DNA of 64,000 bases, from the NCBI GenBank assembly GCA_947625155.1, contig CANQNG010000004.1, forward strand, positions 1 through 64,000, read 5' to 3'. A program made the translations under genes and the position numbers. A model generated the notes under the pieces. It saw only the letters and a program-made list of their open reading frames with translations, did not search any database and was not told the origin of the DNA. This document shows, piece by piece, positions 37,414 to 45,117 of the stretch. Source of the stretch: an uncultured Clostridia bacterium (GTDB taxonomy: Bacteria; Bacillota; Clostridia; Oscillospirales; Ruminococcaceae). Within the stretch, counting starts at the first letter, position 1, and each line of letters opens with the position of its first letter.

Positions 37414-38253
37414 ATGCAGCTGCTGCAAAGTTATGTGGACGGCATCATTACAACGGCTTTGGAAGAGGACATCCACTATGTGGATGTGACGACCGACTAT
37501 CTGCTCCCGGAGGGGCATACCGGGGCGGCATATTATATTGCCAAGGCGGACGGCGTGGTCTGCGGTATCGACATTGCCGCTCGGGTGTTCGAGCTTGTTG
37601 GGGGCGGCGTGACGTTCCGTTCCCATGTAAAAGACGGAGACAGGGTGAAAAAGGGCGATATCCTTGCCGAAATGGAAGGCAGCACGGCAACTTTGCTCAA
37701 AGGCGAACGCACGGCGCTGAACCTGTTACAGCATATGTCCGGCATCGCTACAGTTACGGCACGCTGTGTGGAGCTGGTAAAAGGCACAAATGCCAGCATC
37801 ACTGACACCCGAAAGACACTGCCCGGACTGCGGCGGTTACAGAAATATGCCGTCACGGTCGGCGGCGGAAAGAATCACCGCTATAATTTGTCGGATGGTG
37901 CTATGCTCAAGGACAATCATATCGACGTGTACGGCGGTATCACGGCGGCGGTCACGGCACTGCGGAGCAAGCTGGGGCATATGGTGAAGATCGAAGTCGA
38001 GGTGCGCACGCTTGCGGAATTGCAGGAAGCGCTCGCAGTCGGGTGTGAGATCATCATGCTCGACAACATGGACTGCCCGACCATGGCGGAAGCCGTAAAG
38101 CTCACGAACGGAAGAGCTTTGCTCGAAGCATCGGGCAATGTCACGGAAGCGAACATTGCACAGGTCGCCGCAACGGGGGTGGATATTATTTCACTGGGTG
38201 CGCTGACGCATTCGGTGCAGTGCTTTGACATTTCCATGCGGTTCAAAAAATGA
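37414..38253 (+). CDS. nadC: Nicotinate-nucleotide diphosphorylase (carboxylating)
   Basis: 279 residues. It forms nicotinate mononucleotide from quinolinate and PRPP. 'LLQHMSGIATVTARCVELV', 'ITDTRKTLPGLRRLQKYAV', 'GGGKNHRYNLSDGAMLKDNH' and the C-terminal 'EASGNVTEANIAQVAATGVD' are diagnostic. It overlaps the downstream cohesin-like lipoprotein gene by 4 bp. Confidence 0.96.
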   Translation: MQLLQSYVDGIITTALEEDIHYVDVTTDYLLPEGHTGAAYYIAKADGVVCGIDIAARVFELVGGGVTFRSHVKDGDRVKKGDILAEMEGSTATLLKGERTALNLLQHMSGIATVTARCVELVKGTNASITDTRKTLPGLRRLQKYAVTVGGGKNHRYNLSDGAMLKDNHIDVYGGITAAVTALRSKLGHMVKIEVEVRTLAELQEALAVGCEIIMLDNMDCPTMAEAVKLTNGRALLEASGNVTEANIAQVAATGVDIISLGALTHSVQCFDISMRFKK

Positions 38254-38807
38254 GGCGCTTGCTGCCATCACTCCTGTGCCTGTGCCTGCTGACGGGGTGT
38301 TCCGGTCAGCCGGAGACTGTGCAGGAATGGGACGATGCACCGCCGCTTGCGCAGACGGAGACCGCTGCGGCGGAACTGCTGCATATCACGGTGGAACAGG
38401 CAGAAATTTCCCTTGCCCGGCTGCAGGAACAGAGCTATACCGTTCCGGTACAGGTGAAGCTGACGAAAAACCCCGGTATTGTAGCGGCAGAGTGGGGGTT
38501 ACAGGTCGACACCCGCTGCCGTTTCACGGTCGAGGAGGGGGAGGACTTTCACACCTACACAAGCTGTGATGCGGAAAGCGGCTGCCTGTGGGCGGCATGG
38601 CTTTCCAGCGGAGAAACGTTCACGGATACGGGCACACTGCTGACCGTGCAGGTAACGCTCCCGGCAGATGCACAGACAGGGGACAGCTTTGCTGTCAGCT
38701 ATGCGGCAGTTTCCCCGACCGGAAAGCCGCACGTCTGGCTGGCGGATACCGACCTTGCCTATGGTGCTGTGTGGGAGGATGGGGGAATTACAGTAACAGA
38801 CAGTTGA
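38250..38807 (+). CDS. Cohesin-like lipoprotein
   Basis: 185 residues. The lipoprotein signal ends LLTGC, placing the lipidated cysteine at residue 17. Residues about 45-180 resemble a single cohesin-type beta-sandwich: 'SYTVPVQVKLTKNPGIVAAEWG' is like the strand-turn opening of cohesins (VPV then N-x-PGI), and 'TLLTVQVTLPADAQTGDSFA' is like their closing strands (a loop with A-x-x-G-D). If so, it is a surface-anchored one-cohesin receptor that could hold a dockerin protein such as that at 48.6-50.9 kb. The position inside the nad operon is odd. The cohesin call is from pattern only; a generic Ig-like lipoprotein is the alternative. Confidence 0.6.
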   Translation: MRRLLPSLLCLCLLTGCSGQPETVQEWDDAPPLAQTETAAAELLHITVEQAEISLARLQEQSYTVPVQVKLTKNPGIVAAEWGLQVDTRCRFTVEEGEDFHTYTSCDAESGCLWAAWLSSGETFTDTGTLLTVQVTLPADAQTGDSFAVSYAAVSPTGKPHVWLADTDLAYGAVWEDGGITVTDS

Positions 38808-38819
38808 AAGGATAAAGGG

Positions 38820-38913
38820 CAAGCCGACCTGAATTGCACTATCAGTCGGGTAAGCCGACCTTTGCCGCCGTAGGCGGCATTGGGAGGCAAAAGGGGTGCA
38901 GCGTCACGCTGCC
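38820..38913 (+). repeat. Dispersed two-hairpin repeat, copy 2
   Basis: A partial AAGCCGACCT element at 38821 is followed by a complete module A from 38852 (constant flanks around the stem CCGCC / GGCGG) and then module B (GCAGCGTCACGCTGC, 38898-38912) at the usual 19-nt interval from ATTGGG. The -35 box of the next promoter begins only 5 bases after module B. Confidence 0.85.
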
Positions 38914-38916
38914 GCC

Positions 38917-38945
38917 TTGACAAATTTGAAAGATCAGTGTATAAT
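38917..38945 (+). promoter_or_regulatory. Promoter of the flavoprotein / membrane protein pair
   Basis: TTGACA (38917-38922), 17-bp spacer, TATAAT (38940-38945). Leader about 50 nt. Confidence 0.85.
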
Positions 38946-39000
38946 ATAGAATGTGATAGTATATCATCTCCCATAGGAGATCATACAGGAGGAATGGAAT

Positions 39001-40581
39001 ATGAAACAGGTAATTATCATCGGTGCCGGTCCTGCCGGACTGACTGCCGGGTATGAACTGCTCCGGCAAGCACCCGGCGAATATGAAGTCACGATCTATG
39101 AGGAGTCTTCCGCCATCGGCGGCATTTCCCGCACCGTCAACCATAGAGGTAACCGTATGGACATCGGCGGTCACCGCTTCTTCTCGAAGGACAAGGCGGT
39201 CATGCAGTGGTGGGAGGACATGATGCCCCGGCAGGGCAAGCCGTCCTTTGACGACATCAAGCTCGGCCGCCCGAAACAGCTCTCCCCCGGCGGTCCTGAC
39301 CCGGAAGAGACCGACCGTGTCATGCTCGTGCGCAACCGTGTGTCCCGTATCTACTACGACCGCAAATTCTTTGACTATCCCGTTTCCCTGAAGTGGGAGA
39401 CGATCAAGAATATGGGCTTTGCCACGACCATGGAAGCCGGGTTCAGCTACCTCGGCTCGACCGTGTCAAAACTGCCGGAAGATTCGCTGGAGAATTTCTA
39501 TATCAACCGCTTCGGCAGAAAGCTCTATTCCATGTTCTTTGAGAGCTACACCGAAAAGCTCTGGGGCCGTCACCCGTCACAGATCTCTGCCGACTGGGGC
39601 GCACAGCGTGTCAAGGGACTGAGCATCCTTGCCGTGGTCAAGGATATGTTCAGCAAGCTCGGCGGCAGCGACAAGAAGAAGTCCGGCAAGGTGGAAACTT
39701 CCCTGATCGAGGAATTCTATTACCCGAAATACGGTCCCGGACAGCTCTGGGAAACGACCGCAAAGGAATTTGAGAAACTCGGCGGCAAGATCGTCATGAA
39801 TGCCAAAGTCACCGGCATCCACACCAATGCGGAAGATACCGTGGAGAGCATCGTCATCGAGCAGAACGGCATCGCACAGACCGTCCGGGGCGATATTTTC
39901 ATCTCGTCCATGCCGGTCAAGGATCTGGTCGCTGGTATGAACGATGTACCGGAAAATGAAGCCCGGATCGCAGCCGGACTGCCCTACCGGGATTTCGTGA
40001 CCGTGGGTCTGCTGGTGGACAAGCTCGAACTGAAAAATCAGACCAACATCCGCACCCTCGGCAATATCGTGCCGGACTGCTGGATCTACGTGCAGGACAA
40101 GGGTGTCAAGCTCGGCAGGATCCAAGTGTTCAACAACTGGTCGCCTTATATGGTACAGGACCCCGAACACAATGTCTGGATCGGGCTGGAATACTTCTGC
40201 ACGGAGGGCGACAGCTTCTGGAATATGTCGGACAAGGACTGCATCCTGTTTGCTATCAAGGAACTGCGCAAGATGGGCGTTATCTCAAGAGTGACACGTG
40301 TCATTGACGGACACCGGGAAAAGGTGAAGAAGGCATACCCGGCATACTTTGACACCTATGATGAGATCGATACCCTTATCGACTACCTCAACAAATTCGG
40401 CAACCTCTATTGTGTCGGCAGAAACGGACAGCATCGGTATAATAACATGGATCACTCCATGGCGACTTCCTTTGAAGCCGTGAAAAATATCCTCACCGGC
40501 GCAGCAGACAAGTCGAATATCTGGAGCGTCAACACCGAACAGGAGTACCATGAAACTGCCACCGAGGAGGCTGGGGAATGA
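39001..40581 (+). CDS. UDP-galactopyranose-mutase-like FAD oxidoreductase
   Basis: 526 residues. N-terminal FAD site '[16 protein letters not shown]', then '[20 protein letters not shown]', and the '[21 protein letters not shown]' type segment characteristic of the protoporphyrinogen-oxidase / galactopyranose-mutase-like group that acts on sugars or polyprenyl-linked substrates. The C-terminus has '[19 protein letters not shown]', a typical flavin-closing motif. It overlaps by 4 bp a polytopic membrane protein, which suggests a surface glycan modification step. Exact substrate not readable. Confidence 0.8.
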   Translation: MKQVIIIGAGPAGLTAGYELLRQAPGEYEVTIYEESSAIGGISRTVNHRGNRMDIGGHRFFSKDKAVMQWWEDMMPRQGKPSFDDIKLGRPKQLSPGGPDPEETDRVMLVRNRVSRIYYDRKFFDYPVSLKWETIKNMGFATTMEAGFSYLGSTVSKLPEDSLENFYINRFGRKLYSMFFESYTEKLWGRHPSQISADWGAQRVKGLSILAVVKDMFSKLGGSDKKKSGKVETSLIEEFYYPKYGPGQLWETTAKEFEKLGGKIVMNAKVTGIHTNAEDTVESIVIEQNGIAQTVRGDIFISSMPVKDLVAGMNDVPENEARIAAGLPYRDFVTVGLLVDKLELKNQTNIRTLGNIVPDCWIYVQDKGVKLGRIQVFNNWSPYMVQDPEHNVWIGLEYFCTEGDSFWNMSDKDCILFAIKELRKMGVISRVTRVIDGHREKVKKAYPAYFDTYDEIDTLIDYLNKFGNLYCVGRNGQHRYNNMDHSMATSFEAVKNILTGAADKSNIWSVNTEQEYHETATEEAGE

Positions 40582-42305
40582 GTACGCCTGACAAAACACC
40601 AAAGACTGCCGCACCGTCCGGAAAGCCGGGGCAGACTGCTCCGGCAGACCGTCCGGCGGTAAAATTTGTGGATGTGGTGCGGTATTGCAGAGATGCCCTT
40701 GCCAAGTGGGGCTGGACAGTGCTGCTGGCGGTCAGCGTGTTCCTGATCGGGTACTACACGCTGTTCCCGTCGAGAGGGTACTTCCATTCGGACACAACGG
40801 ATTCCCTGATGTGGGCAGTCGCTTCCAACGAAAGCGGCTCGCTGTTCAACGAGGATTTCAACTATGCGTGTCTGCTGCCGTTCAGCACCTCGCTCATCAT
40901 GACAGCACTGATCCCGCTGTTCGGGGTGACAATGACGACACACGTCCTTTCCATGCTGATCTTCTTCCTGCTGTTCACGGCTGCGCTGGTGTGGCTGCTG
41001 AGAAAGCTGGACTGGTCGTGGAACTGGGTCGCTTTCGGGGTGTTCGTGGAGCTGATGATCTGTTCCGGCAGTGAAAAGCTTCGGGAAATTTTCTGGGGGC
41101 ATTCGATCTACTACAGTCTGGGCGTGTTCTTTATCTTTGTCGGGCTGGCGCTGCTGTTCCGGCATATGGACTTACTGGAAAAGCGGACTGCCATTGAAAA
41201 AACCGATACGGCTGCCCGGAAAAAGTCCTTGCAGGCGCTGATCGTTTCGGCAGTGCTGCTCTTTGTCTGGCTGGCACTGACGTGCATGGATCAGATCATT
41301 GCCATCACGATCTTTGCACTGCCGATCATGGCTGCGGTGTTCTGTGAACGCTGGCTCGATCACGATACAAAGCTCCTTTCCAAGAAAAATCTTCCGGCGC
41401 TGCTGATCTTTCTGGTCATGGGCGCAGGCATGGTGGCCGGCTATCTGATCACAGCCGTTGCCGCAAAGGACATCGTTGCTGGCTATGAGGGGGCATACTC
41501 CAACTATTCCGACATGGGCGAATGGGCAGATCATCTGCTTTCTTTCCCGCAGCAGTGGTTCTCCCTGCTGGGTGCGGACATGCGGCTCAATGAACCGCTG
41601 ATGAGCGTCAAGAGCGTGGGCGATCTGCTGATCGTCATCACGGGCGTTGTGCTGCTGGTCGTTCCGGTGATGGCGCTGTGCTTCTACAAGAAGCTGCCCG
41701 ACCGCAAGTCACGGGTGCTGGTGCTGACGCACTGGTTCATGGTCATGCTCATCATGATGGGCTACATCATGGGGAAACTGTCCAATGCCAACTGGCGGCT
41801 CTCACCGATCGTGGCAACGTCTGCACTGGTAACGATCCTGTTCCTGCGGTGGGCGGTCGGAGAGATCTCGCTCCAGCGTATCATGACGCTGATGATGATA
41901 CCGCTGACGGCGGTATGTCTGGTAACAGGCTATACGGTCGCTGATATGCCGATAAACAACACGGAGGACAATGACCTCTATATGCTTGCAGAGGAGCTGG
42001 AAGAACGGGGGCTTTCCTACGGGTATGCAAGCTTCTGGCGGGCAAACGGTCTGACAGTAGCCGCAGATTCGCAGGTACAGTGCCGGAGCGTGACGATCGA
42101 CGAGGCAGGCTGCCGTCCGTATTATTACCAGAGCTGTAGAAGCTGGTTCGATAAGCAGCCGGGCGTGGACAAATATTTCCTCATCCTCGATGCCGGAGAA
42201 GTGGCAGCGCTTCAGGATCAGGCAAGTCCTCTGGTCGATCTGCATCGGCAGGAATTTTCGATCGGCAGCTATACGGTCTGGGTATTCAATGACAATATTT
42301 TCTAA
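40578..42305 (+). CDS. Polytopic membrane protein, probable GT-C-like glycosyltransferase
   Basis: 575 residues. The first 45 are a soluble Pro/Lys-rich leader; then about eleven hydrophobic segments and a C-terminal exterior domain (about 455-575) ending at the stop. An acidic loop after the first helix, '[11 protein letters not shown]', could be the D-x-D-like catalytic loop of GT-C enzymes using polyprenyl-phosphate sugars. Coupled by ATGA overlap to the flavoprotein, so together they probably make or transfer an unusual sugar. The glycosyltransferase call is inference. Confidence 0.6.
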   Translation: MSTPDKTPKTAAPSGKPGQTAPADRPAVKFVDVVRYCRDALAKWGWTVLLAVSVFLIGYYTLFPSRGYFHSDTTDSLMWAVASNESGSLFNEDFNYACLLPFSTSLIMTALIPLFGVTMTTHVLSMLIFFLLFTAALVWLLRKLDWSWNWVAFGVFVELMICSGSEKLREIFWGHSIYYSLGVFFIFVGLALLFRHMDLLEKRTAIEKTDTAARKKSLQALIVSAVLLFVWLALTCMDQIIAITIFALPIMAAVFCERWLDHDTKLLSKKNLPALLIFLVMGAGMVAGYLITAVAAKDIVAGYEGAYSNYSDMGEWADHLLSFPQQWFSLLGADMRLNEPLMSVKSVGDLLIVITGVVLLVVPVMALCFYKKLPDRKSRVLVLTHWFMVMLIMMGYIMGKLSNANWRLSPIVATSALVTILFLRWAVGEISLQRIMTLMMIPLTAVCLVTGYTVADMPINNTEDNDLYMLAEELEERGLSYGYASFWRANGLTVAADSQVQCRSVTIDEAGCRPYYYQSCRSWFDKQPGVDKYFLILDAGEVAALQDQASPLVDLHRQEFSIGSYTVWVFNDNIF

Positions 42306-42312
42306 CAAACAA

Positions 42313-42338
42313 AAAAGCCCCCGCAAGGGGGCTTTTAC
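42313..42338. terminator. Bidirectional terminator
   Basis: AAAAGCCCCC / GGGGGCTTTT stem with loop GCAA. It carries a T run in one direction and an A run in the other, between the convergent membrane-protein genes ending at 42305 and 42352. Confidence 0.9.
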
Positions 42339-42351
42339 TGCTCAACAGGGC

Positions 42352-42630
42352 TTATTCCTCTGCATCCTCCGGCTTTTCGGGAGCAGCTTCTTCAGCGGGG
42401 GCTGCTTCAGGTGCCTCCTCCAGCGGTGCTTCTCCGGCGATCTCGCTGCCGTCATCCGCAAAGCTGCACTGCTCCGGGCAGGCGATGTCGTCCATAAAAT
42501 CATCATCGTCAAATTCAGAGCTGTCGAAGCGCATCTTGCGCTTGGAATTCTGCTTCTGCAATACAAATACGACTGCGACCGCAGTTGCTGCAGCAGTAGC
42601 AAGGATGATGGCAATAATTTTTCCGTTCAT
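42352..42630 (-). CDS. Small membrane protein with acidic tail
   Basis: 92 residues from ATG 42630 (AGAGG upstream). One N-terminal transmembrane helix ('IIAIILATAAATAVAVVFVL'), a short basic stretch, then an acidic Glu/Asp/Ala/Pro-rich tail containing a CPEQC pair. No family recognised. It has its own consensus promoter and shares a terminator with the convergent gene. Confidence 0.7.
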   Translation of the reverse strand: MNGKIIAIILATAAATAVAVVFVLQKQNSKRKMRFDSSEFDDDDFMDDIACPEQCSFADDGSEIAGEAPLEEAPEAAPAEEAAPEKPEDAEE

Positions 42631-42708
42631 GGTGAAATCCTCTTTTCTCCGCAGTTCATCATTCCGCCGCCCGGCTGCTGCGGACAGACCGGCGCTGCAT
42701 CTGTATGT

Positions 42709-42737
42709 ATTATACCACACTTCGGAAAAAATTTCAA
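42709..42737 (-). promoter_or_regulatory. Promoter of the small acidic membrane protein
   Basis: Minus strand: TTGAAA (42737-42732), 17-bp spacer, TATAAT (42714-42709) with the TGTGG extension. Confidence 0.8.
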
Positions 42738-42754
42738 CACTTTTCAGAAAAAAT

Positions 42755-43477
42755 TTATAAATTTTCTGTCAGGTACATCAAGATCGCCATGGCAGCGGTC
42801 GGTGCTGTTTGACAGCGGAGAATGCGTCTGCCCAGCCATACCCGGTAAATGCCGGCATCCTCTGCCTGCTGCGCCTCCTCGGCAGAGATACCGCCCTCAC
42901 TGCCGATGAACAGACCCACACGCTTCACGCCCGCAAGCGGCACATCCCCGAAACGTCTGCCGCCCTGTTCCTCGTAAAGCATCACGGCAGCATCCTGCTG
43001 CTGCATAGCGGCAAGCGCTTCCTGCCACGAAAGCAGCGGCATGACCTCCGGGATGATGCCCCTGCCCGACTGCTTGGCGGCAGAAAGCGCGATCTTTTGC
43101 AGACGCTGCTGCTTCCGGGCAAAGTCCGCAGCAGTCGGTCTTGCCACACAGCGTGCCGTCAGGACGGGTACAATGCGGAAAACGCCCAGTTCTACGGTTT
43201 TCTGGACGATCTCGGCGAGCTTGTCCTGCTTGGGGACAGCCTGAAAGAGTGTCACCTGAACAGACGGTTCGGCAGCGCAGGGCTGCACAGAAAGGGGCTT
43301 GAGGAAAACAGCATCTTCCGTGATGCGGGTAATTTCGCACTGGTAGTCCATTCCACAGGCGCACACGGTCAGTGGTTCGCCGGGTTTCATCCGGAGGGAG
43401 CGACCGATGTGCCGGGCATCCTCTCCGGTGAGGACGATCTCCTGCATCGTGGCGTTCTCTGTAAAAAATCTTGGCAT
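42755..43477 (-). CDS. rsmE: 16S rRNA (uracil-1498-N3)-methyltransferase
   Basis: 240 residues, SPOUT class. 'RFFTENATMQEIVLTGEDARHI'-type N-terminal PUA-like domain; the knotted SAM-binding end has 'VGLFIGSEGGISAEE' and 'LGRRILRCQTAPTAAMAIL'. It methylates U1498 in the decoding region of 16S rRNA. No good -35/-10 pair is visible directly before its start. The nearest strong minus-strand promoter (43633-43605) is that of the orphan antisense RNA, whose terminator lies between. Confidence 0.95.
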   Translation of the reverse strand: MPRFFTENATMQEIVLTGEDARHIGRSLRMKPGEPLTVCACGMDYQCEITRITEDAVFLKPLSVQPCAAEPSVQVTLFQAVPKQDKLAEIVQKTVELGVFRIVPVLTARCVARPTAADFARKQQRLQKIALSAAKQSGRGIIPEVMPLLSWQEALAAMQQQDAAVMLYEEQGGRRFGDVPLAGVKRVGLFIGSEGGISAEEAQQAEDAGIYRVWLGRRILRCQTAPTAAMAILMYLTENL

Positions 43478-43503
43478 GGTATCACTTCCTATTGTATACT
43501 ATA

Positions 43504-43550
43504 CCAAAAAAAGGAAATAACCGCCCGTAGCCCCCAAGCACAGCGGTTAT
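43504..43550 (-). terminator. Terminator of the orphan antisense RNA, just before rsmE
   Basis: Minus strand: ATAACCGC / GCGGTTAT stem (43550-43543 / 43524-43517) followed by TTCCTTTTTTT (43514-43504 region). It is 27 bp upstream of the rsmE start codon, so incomplete termination would feed rsmE. Confidence 0.7.
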
Positions 43551-43598
43551 CTTTTTAAGGTAATAGTCAGGGAGCAGCCGTCTGCACGGTGTGCTCTT
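43504..43598 (-). ncRNA. Orphan antisense (antitoxin-like) RNA from a degenerate toxin locus
   Basis: The block 43511-43650 matches the 3' half of the complete locus at 43861-44000. Shared are AAGGAAxTAACCGCCC, GGGAGCAGCCGTC, GGTGTGCTCTTT, TATTATTATA and CTTTGTCAAGCATTTTTT. The toxin reading frame is missing except for the final codons' equivalent. The antisense promoter (43633-43605) and terminator are intact, giving an RNA of about 95 nt. It could either serve as a spare antitoxin or as a leader for rsmE. Predicted from sequence only. Confidence 0.6.
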
Positions 43599-43604
43599 TT
43601 TATT

Positions 43605-43633
43605 ATTATAACACGTATACCGGACTTTGTCAA
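43605..43633 (-). promoter_or_regulatory. Promoter of the orphan antisense RNA
   Basis: Minus strand: TTGACA (43633-43628), 17-bp spacer, TATAAT (43610-43605). Both hexamers are perfect. Confidence 0.8.
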
Positions 43634-43665
43634 GCATTTTTTCCGGCGGATCTGCGGAGAGATCG

Positions 43666-43694
43666 TTGACAAATGTCGGAAATTGTGCTATACT
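43666..43694 (+). promoter_or_regulatory. Promoter of the candidate toxin mRNA
   Basis: TTGACA (43666-43671), 17-bp spacer, TATACT (43689-43694), with TGC before the -10. Expected start about 43701, at AGAGCACACC. Confidence 0.8.
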
Positions 43695-43701
43695 ATGTTC
43701 A

Positions 43702-43951
43702 GAGCACACCTGAAAACGGTAGGCGGCGAATCCTGCTCCCTTGCAAAAGGGGGTGAATGTTCATGGTTTTTGATTTGATTTGTAAGATCATCGGCGCATG
43801 CTCCGGCATCGTGTCGATCGTCAAAGCGATCATGGAAGTACTTACTTCACATCATGAAAAAAGGAAGTAACCGCCCAGCTGGCAACTTTGGGCGATTACT
43901 AAAATTGTAATTACCTTGGGAGCAGCCGTCAAAACGTTTGATGGTGTGCTC
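43702..43951. repeat. Inverted repeat joining the 5' and 3' ends of the candidate toxin mRNA
   Basis: GAGCACACC at 43702-43710 is the exact reverse complement of GGTGTGCTC at 43943-43951, and TGCTCCC at 43734-43740 of GGGAGCA at 43918-43924. In the RNA the two ends can therefore pair over 16 bases in two blocks, folding the mRNA back on itself. Nearer the gene, CCCTT (43738-43742) and AAGGG (43747-43751) can pair and occlude the Shine-Dalgarno. Confidence 0.75.
43763..43870 (+). CDS. Small hydrophobic peptide, candidate type I toxin
   Basis: 35 residues: 'MVFDLICKIIGACSG', then a second hydrophobic stretch 'IVSIVKAIMEVLTS', then a charged HHEKRK end. The start ATG 43763 follows AAGGGGGTGA at 9 bases; ATG 43757 is in frame but only 3 bases from it. 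Small size, a membrane-seeking core, a charged C-terminus, a sequestered ribosome site, complementary mRNA ends and a convergent antisense promoter are the hallmarks of Fst/TxpA/Hok-like type I toxins, which damage or depolarise membranes when overproduced. No sequence family is claimed. A degenerate copy lies 350 bp upstream. Confidence 0.7.
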   Translation: MVFDLICKIIGACSGIVSIVKAIMEVLTSHHEKRK

Positions 43952-43953
43952 TT
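43857..43953 (-). ncRNA. Candidate antisense RNA antitoxin
   Basis: From the promoter at 43988-43960 the RNA would start near 43953, pass through the toxin mRNA's 3' terminator region, and end at a stem GTAATCGCCCA / TGGGCGGTTAC (43899-43889 / 43877-43867) followed by TTCCTTTTTT at 43866-43857. It would be about 97 nt and fully complementary to the 3' end of the toxin mRNA, including the last codons. It also covers the 3' block that pairs with the mRNA 5' end. Confidence 0.7.
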
Positions 43954-43961
43954 TCTATTAT
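43918..43961 (+). terminator. Terminator of the candidate toxin mRNA
   Basis: GAGCAGCCGTCAAA / TTTGATGGTGTGCTC stem, one bulge and wobble pairs, loop ACG, then TTTCTATTATT. The same DNA forms the 5' hairpin of the antisense RNA. Confidence 0.75.
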
Positions 43962-43988
43962 TATACCACACATACCGGGCTTTGTCAA
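43960..43988 (-). promoter_or_regulatory. Promoter of the candidate antisense antitoxin
   Basis: Minus strand: perfect TTGACA (43988-43983), 17-bp spacer, perfect TATAAT (43965-43960) with TGTGG. It is stronger by consensus than the toxin promoter, as expected of an antitoxin. Confidence 0.85.
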
Positions 43989-44050
43989 GCATTTTTTCGG
44001 CGGCTCCGCAGAGTGAGCGGTTACATTGCGGTCATTATGTACCTCCATAT

Positions 44051-44134
44051 CTTACCTGAAGCAGCCGCCCTTTGCGCCGTAGGCGCATTGGGCGACACCA
44101 CGGAGGCGACAGCCTGCCGCCAGCGTCACGCTGC
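44051..44134 (+). repeat. Dispersed two-hairpin repeat, copy 3 (divergent)
   Basis: Begins CTTACCTGA-AGCAG, as does the copy at 60724. Module A has stem CGCC / GGCG with TTTG on the left and ATTGGGCGAC on the right. Module B is shortened to CAGCGTCACGCTG (44121-44133) and is further away than usual because of a GGCGACAGCCTGCCGC insertion. The -35 of the next promoter starts 2 bases later. Confidence 0.75.
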
Positions 44135-44163
44135 TTGCAATTTTTTCAAAAATGTGGTATACT
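44135..44163 (+). promoter_or_regulatory. Promoter of the isomerase-like gene
   Basis: TTGCAA (44135-44140), 17-bp spacer, TATACT (44158-44163) with TGTGG. Confidence 0.75.
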
Positions 44164-44196
44164 ATAGACAGAGCTTTTCAGAAAGGAGGTCTTACC

Positions 44197-45024
44197 ATGC
44201 AAGCTGGCGTTTCTACTGCCTGTCTCTACCCCAAACATTTGGAAGAGGCACTCTACGACCTCGCCCTCAACGGCATCAGCCACGTGGAACTGTTCGTCAA
44301 TGCAGATTCGGACATCACCCGTTCCCGTGTACACACCCTGCGGACGATCATGGATCGCTACGGCGTGACCTGCGCATCTGTTCACCCCTTTGCCTGTCCG
44401 ATCGAACCGATGGCGCTCTTCTCTTCTTATGACCGACGGGTAGATGATATGATCGACTACTACCGCCGCTATTTTGCCGTCATGCAGCAGCTCGGCGCAA
44501 CCTTTTTCATACTCCACGGCAATTACAAGATACACGCCGTTGAACCTGCACTGTACTGTGAACGCTACATCCGCCTTGTCAATGCCGGCAAGGAGTTCGG
44601 CATCACCGTCGCACAGGAAAATGTCGAACGCTGCCAAAGCGGTTCGCTCCACTTCCTGCGGGAAATGAAGCGCATCCTCGGCGAAGATGCCAAATTCGTC
44701 CTCGACATCAAACAGGCTGTCCGTGCCGGAGAATCTCCCTTCTCTATGCTGCACATGCTCGGTTCGCACATCGTGCATGTCCACATCAGTGACCACAGCG
44801 AAAAAGGCGACTGTCTGATGCTGGGGGCAGGGAATTTCCGGATACGCAGCTTTCTGGAAGCACTCTATCCCTACCAGCCGGGATGCTCCGTCATGGTGGA
44901 ACTGTACCGGAACAATTTCCGGGGCATCTCCGACCTGTTGGGCAACTACCGTATGCTCTCCCATATGATCTCCAGCGTGGAAAAACATGCAAACTTTGTC
45001 AGCAATGGAGAGAAAACGCTGTAA
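44197..45024 (+). CDS. Sugar phosphate isomerase/epimerase-like TIM-barrel protein
   Basis: 275 residues from ATG 44197 after AAAGGAGG. It has the xylose-isomerase-like / AP-endonuclease-2 barrel: 'GISHVELFVNADSD', 'VHPFACPIEPMAL', 'FFILHGNYK', 'VAQENVERC', 'DIKQAVRAG', 'VHVHISDHSEKGDCL' and 'MVELYRNNF' supply the usual metal-binding His, Glu and Asp positions. The substrate is unknown. It has its own promoter. Confidence 0.85.
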   Translation: MQAGVSTACLYPKHLEEALYDLALNGISHVELFVNADSDITRSRVHTLRTIMDRYGVTCASVHPFACPIEPMALFSSYDRRVDDMIDYYRRYFAVMQQLGATFFILHGNYKIHAVEPALYCERYIRLVNAGKEFGITVAQENVERCQSGSLHFLREMKRILGEDAKFVLDIKQAVRAGESPFSMLHMLGSHIVHVHISDHSEKGDCLMLGAGNFRIRSFLEALYPYQPGCSVMVELYRNNFRGISDLLGNYRMLSHMISSVEKHANFVSNGEKTL

Positions 45025-45053
45025 AAATGTGAAAAGATCGTGTGTTTTCTGCA

Positions 45054-45082
45054 TTGACAGAATGTATGCGGTCTGGTATAAT
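45054..45082 (+). promoter_or_regulatory. nrdR promoter
   Basis: TTGACA (45054-45059), 17-bp spacer, TATAAT (45077-45082) with TGG. Confidence 0.85.
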
Positions 45083-45117
45083 AAGTATAGCAAACGCTGT
45101 GAAGTGAGGTGGCTGCT

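Noticed and set aside
35952-38253. A nadA gene completing the quinolinate pathway
   Set aside because: No quinolinate synthase-like protein with its Fe-S cysteines is encoded in this window.
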